Shown one piece after another: positions 5,036 through 7,698 of a stretch of DNA of 7,698 nucleotides; positions within the stretch are counted from its first letter, which is position 1; every line of letters begins with the position of its first letter. The stretch covers positions 1 to 7,698 of the forward strand of contig CAIZNF010000125.1 in the NCBI GenBank assembly GCA_903934275.1, given 5' to 3'. The notes beneath the pieces were generated by a model. The model was not told the DNA's origin. It saw only the letters and a program-made list of their open reading frames with translations, and searched no databases. Source of the stretch: an uncultured Nitrosomonadales bacterium. GTDB taxonomy: Bacteria; Pseudomonadota; Gammaproteobacteria; Burkholderiales; Gallionellaceae. The position numbers and the translations under genes are program-made.

Positions 5036-7502
5036 GGGCATCTCCTGAAACGTAGGTTGCAGATTGAAACCTGATAGGCACAAACTCCTGCGCTGCCACG
5101 CCGCGCACGCGTTCCTGCCAAGGATCTTTTTCATCGCGCAGCGCACCTTTAAGCCGCTCATAAAGAGCAAAACGCCCCTCGGCATCTGCCACGATGCGTT
5201 TCTTCACATAATCCATGCCGACGCGTTGCACCCAGTGTACGGTGCGATCGAGGTAACGCGCTTCCTCGCGGTAGAGCTGGATGAAGGCGCTTGAATATTC
5301 CATCACTTCCTCCGCGCTCTTCACCTTGGCAAGAAACAACGACACTTCCGCCTTGATGCCGCCGTTGCCCGCGACGTAGATTTCCCAGCCAGAATCGACA
5401 CCGACAATGCCGATGTCCTTGATGGTGGCTTCGGCGCAGTTGCGCGGACAACCGGAGACGGCGAGCTTGACCTTGTGCGGTGCCCACATCCGGTCGAGCG
5501 CCTTCTCCAGGGCGATGCCCAAGCTGGTCGAATCCTGCACGCCGAAACGGCACCACTCCGAGCCGACACAGGTTTTAACTGTACGGATCGATTTGCCGTA
5601 AGCGAAGCCGGAAGGCATGTCGAGATCGGCCCAGATTTTCGGCAAATCTTCCTTCCTCACGCCGAGCAAATCGATGCGTTGGCCGCCGGTGATCTTCAGC
5701 GTCGGCACGGCATATTTCTCCGCCACTTCGGCGATGCGCTTCAATTGCGCGGGGGTGGTCACCCCGCCGTAGATGCGCGGCACGACCGAGTAACTGCCGT
5801 CCTTCTGGATGTTGGCGTGAGCGCGCTCGTTGATGAAGTGCGACTGCGGATCATCCCGGTAGTCATGCGGCCAGGCGCACAACAAATAATAATTGAGCGC
5901 CGGGCGGCAGGAAGCGCAGCCGTTGACATTACGCCATTCAAAAAAACTCATCGCCCCTGGAATCGATTTCAACTTGCGCTCAATGATCGCTTTGCGTATC
6001 TCTTCGTGGGTATAGTTGGTGCAACCGCAAAGGGGTTTCCGGGTGTCATCCGCGGGTAGGTAAGCGCCGCCTATGGTGGAAGCAAGTATCTGCTCCACCA
6101 GTCCGGTGCATGAGCCGCAAGAGGAAGAAGCCTTGGTGTGCTTGCGCACATCATTCAGGGTGAACAGGCCTTTCTCCTTGATCGCCTTGACGATGGTGCC
6201 TTTGCATACGCCGTTGCAGCCGCACACTTCCATGTCGTCCGGCATGGACACCGCATTGCTCTGTCCCTGATGCCCGCTGTTGCCGAGATGGCTTTGGCCG
6301 AGCATCAGGCGGCCGCGCAACTCGCGGATATTCTGGCCGTCGCGCAGCAACTGAAAATACCATGAGCCGTCTGCGGTGTCGCCGTACAGCACGCTGCCGA
6401 CAATTTTGTCGTCTTTGACTACCAGCTTTTTGTACACGCCTCCGGACGGGTCGCTCAACACAATTTCCTCCGTGCCTTCGCCGCCCGTAAAATCACCGGC
6501 GGAAAACAGATCGATGCCGGTGACTTTGAGCTTGGTCGATGTCACCGAACCGGTGTAGCGGCTGATGCCGAGCTGCGCCAGATGATTGGCGCACACTTTG
6601 GCTTGCTCGAACAGCGGCGCAACCAGGCCGTAAGCGATACCGCGATGCGACACGCATTCGCCCACCGCGTAGATGCGCGGATCATAAGTCTGCATGGTGT
6701 CGTTCACCACCACGCCACGGTTGCAATGCAGGCTAGACGCTTCGGCCAGTTTGGTGTTGGGGCGGATGCCGACCGCCATCACCACCAGATCGGCGGGCAG
6801 CGTTTCACCATCTTTGAATTTAATCGCGCAGATACGCCCCTGCTCTCCGGTAACCAGCTCCTCCGTCTGCTTTTCCAGCAAAAATTTCAACCCCTTGGCT
6901 TCCAGTGATTTTTGCAACAGGTCGGCTGCGGTGCGGTCGAGTTGGCGCTCCATCAGCCACGGCATCAGGTGTACCACGGTCACGTCCATGCCGCGCAGCT
7001 TGAGGCCGTTCGCCGCTTCAAGGCCGAGCAGCCCACCGCCGATCACCACCGCGTGGCGGTAACGCGATGCGGCTTCTATCATTTCGTCGGTGTCCTTGAT
7101 GTCGCGGTAGGAAACCACGCCGGGCAAATTTTTTCCCGGCACCGGCAGCATGAACGGATTGGAACCGGTGGCGAGCAACAGGCGGTCATATTCAGCTTCT
7201 GTGCCATCATCGGCGACTACTTTGCGCCGCACGCGGTCGATCTGCGTCACCGTCTTGTTCAGGTGCAGGGTGATGCCGTTTTGCGCGTACCAATCGACAT
7301 CGTTCAGCATGATGTCCTTGATCGTCATTTCTCCGGCGAGCACCGGCGACAGCAGGATGCGGTTGTAGTTGCCGTGCGGCTCGGCACCGAACACGGTAAT
7401 GTCATACATATCCGGGGCGAGCTTGAGCAATTCTTCCAGCGTGCGTATTCCGGCCATGCCATTGCCGATGACAACCAAACTTGTTTTCTTTGTGTTCGTC
7501 AT
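5028..7502 (-). CDS. nirB: NirB, siroheme NADH-dependent nitrite reductase large subunit
   Basis: NirB reduces nitrite to ammonium with six electrons from NADH in the cytoplasm. The 824 residues show the whole family plan. An FAD/NAD-binding oxidoreductase part has GNGMAG (13-18), GGGLLGLE (155-162) and YAVGE (278-282). A BFD-like [2Fe-2S] region has C427, C429, C462 and C465. A second BFD-like motif has C492, C494, C529 and C532. The sulfite/nitrite reductase ferredoxin-like half domain spans about 570-625, and the [4Fe-4S]/siroheme domain has CVGSEWC (C645, C651) and GCPRNC (C685, C689). I chose the ATG at 7502 (MTNTKKTSLVVIGNGMAG) because the FAD fold begins right after it; a GTG at 7559 would add 19 unlikely residues. 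The site before the ATG is modest (GAGAA). nirD overlaps the end, and an amtB-like 3' end lies 151 bp upstream on the same strand. Confidence 0.97.
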   Translation of the reverse strand: MTNTKKTSLVVIGNGMAGIRTLEELLKLAPDMYDITVFGAEPHGNYNRILLSPVLAGEMTIKDIMLNDVDWYAQNGITLHLNKTVTQIDRVRRKVVADDGTEAEYDRLLLATGSNPFMLPVPGKNLPGVVSYRDIKDTDEMIEAASRYRHAVVIGGGLLGLEAANGLKLRGMDVTVVHLMPWLMERQLDRTAADLLQKSLEAKGLKFLLEKQTEELVTGEQGRICAIKFKDGETLPADLVVMAVGIRPNTKLAEASSLHCNRGVVVNDTMQTYDPRIYAVGECVSHRGIAYGLVAPLFEQAKVCANHLAQLGISRYTGSVTSTKLKVTGIDLFSAGDFTGGEGTEEIVLSDPSGGVYKKLVVKDDKIVGSVLYGDTADGSWYFQLLRDGQNIRELRGRLMLGQSHLGNSGHQGQSNAVSMPDDMEVCGCNGVCKGTIVKAIKEKGLFTLNDVRKHTKASSSCGSCTGLVEQILASTIGGAYLPADDTRKPLCGCTNYTHEEIRKAIIERKLKSIPGAMSFFEWRNVNGCASCRPALNYYLLCAWPHDYRDDPQSHFINERAHANIQKDGSYSVVPRIYGGVTTPAQLKRIAEVAEKYAVPTLKITGGQRIDLLGVRKEDLPKIWADLDMPSGFAYGKSIRTVKTCVGSEWCRFGVQDSTSLGIALEKALDRMWAPHKVKLAVSGCPRNCAEATIKDIGIVGVDSGWEIYVAGNGGIKAEVSLFLAKVKSAEEVMEYSSAFIQLYREEARYLDRTVHWVQRVGMDYVKKRIVADAEGRFALYERLKGALRDEKDPWQERVRGVAAQEFVPIRFQSATYVSGDAHE
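5042..5046 (-). promoter_or_regulatory. Ribosome binding site of nirD inside nirB
   Basis: AGGAG on the minus strand lies six bases before the ATG at 5035-5033, within the last codons of nirB. It decides the nirD start against the upstream ATG at 5041. Confidence 0.7.
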
Positions 7503-7564
7503 GCCGTTCTCACAATAAAAAAGGTGTCTCGGTAGGGGCTTATTCCATTTCAAAGGCACAATAA
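7503..7564 (-). other. nirB leader region, no clear promoter seen
   Basis: These bases lie between the palindrome and the nirB ATG. I looked for a sigma-54 (NtrC-type, GG-N10-GC) promoter and for well-spaced -35/-10 boxes and found none convincing. A GAGAA stretch a few bases before the ATG is the probable ribosome site. Control from a promoter further upstream, or readthrough from amtB, is possible. Confidence 0.4.
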
Positions 7565-7627
7565 TTTGTAGGTCGGGCTACGCCCGACAAGCATTCGATG
7601 ATCGGCGGGCAGAGCCCGCCCTACAAA
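7565..7627. repeat. REPIN-like double hairpin between the amtB 3' end and nirB
   Basis: The outer arms TTTGTAGG (7565-7572) and CCTACAAA (7620-7627) are perfect inverted copies and enclose two hairpins. GTCGGGC (7572-7578) pairs with GCCCGAC (7582-7588) around a three-base loop, and GGCGGGC (7604-7610) pairs with GCCCGCC (7614-7620) around another three-base loop; 15 bases separate them. Each half begins, reading inward, with GTAG at the hairpin foot, as in REP doublets. The halves are not identical: the second stem base pair is T-A in one and G-C in the other, a compensated change. On the minus strand it follows the amtB-like stop by 26 bases and could serve as a transcription or mRNA end; it lies about 60 bases before the nirB start. 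Confidence 0.8.
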
Positions 7628-7653
7628 AATTCACTTTGAATTTAGAACTTGAA

Positions 7654-7698
7654 TTACAGGCTGTAAGCACGTTCGCCATGCGATGTGGTATCCAACCC
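7654..7698 (-). CDS. amtB: AmtB ammonium transporter, last 14 codons (rest outside window)
   Basis: The frame is open from the window edge on the minus strand and reads GLDTTSHGERAYSL before a TAA. This matches the conserved cytoplasmic C-terminus of AmtB transporters (GLD..SHGE.AY; E. coli AmtB ends with a closely similar sequence), the tail that in this family governs gating and contact with the PII protein GlnK. Only this tail is visible, so the call rests on one motif, but it is distinctive. The gene is transcribed in the same direction as nirB and lies directly upstream, fitting a nitrogen acquisition group: ammonium conduction plus ammonium production from nitrite. Whether amtB and nirBD share a transcript cannot be told; a double hairpin stands between them. 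Confidence 0.8.
   Translation of the reverse strand, partial: GLDTTSHGERAYSL

Noticed and set aside
5475..6059. A 194-codon plus-strand ORF opposite the siroheme domain of nirB.
   Set aside because: Same reasoning: an antisense shadow of a strongly conserved gene, with no ribosome site or domain signal.
6912..7535. A 207-codon plus-strand ORF opposite the 5' part of nirB.
   Set aside because: It lies wholly antisense to the conserved FAD/NAD domain, has a His/Gln/Arg-heavy composition typical of reversed coding sequence, and shows no recognisable motif.
7500..7559. GTG at 7559 as the nirB start, adding 19 residues.
   Set aside because: The extension has no family counterpart and no ribosome site before it, and the ATG at 7502 places the GxGxxG motif at the usual distance from the N-terminus.

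Overview
This window carries two ordinary but well-preserved gene blocks that converge on each other. No undescribed system is evident. The organism looks like a proteobacterium, most likely a betaproteobacterium (Nitrosomonadales/Gallionellaceae-like is a guess from protein style and moderate GC). Support for this is the System I (Ccm) cytochrome c maturation operon with separate ccmH and ccmI genes, the NirB/NirD nitrite reductase, and GTAG-flanked palindromic repeats of the kind common in proteobacteria.

Layout. Positions 1-4468 (+ strand) hold the 3' half of a ccm operon: ccmE (its 5' end lies outside the window), ccmF, ccmG, ccmH and ccmI. The last four are joined by three successive 4-bp ATGA stop/start overlaps. 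ccmE and ccmF are instead separated by a 114-bp gap filled by a near-perfect inverted repeat. Positions 4469-4723 are the convergent intergenic stretch, with a stem-loop just after ccmI and a doubtful 38-codon ORF. Positions 4724-7502 (- strand) hold nirB-nirD, with nirD overlapping the nirB stop by 8 bp. Positions 7503-7653 are the nirB upstream region with a second GTAG-flanked double hairpin. Positions 7654-7698 (- strand) hold the last 14 codons of a gene whose product ends like the ammonium transporter AmtB.

How they work together. The ccm genes build c-type cytochromes: CcmE carries heme in the periplasm, CcmG and CcmH prepare the apocytochrome thiols, CcmI holds the apocytochrome, and CcmF performs the ligation. 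On the other strand, amtB-nirB-nirD reads as a nitrogen acquisition group: AmtB conducts ammonium in, and NirBD reduces nitrite to ammonium with NADH in the cytoplasm. No nitrate reductase gene is visible.

The most interesting non-coding feature is the pair of REPIN/BIME-like palindromes (438-519 and 7565-7627). They share the grammar GTAG-hairpin-spacer-hairpin-CTAC but have different stems, and the second shows compensatory stem changes between its two halves.
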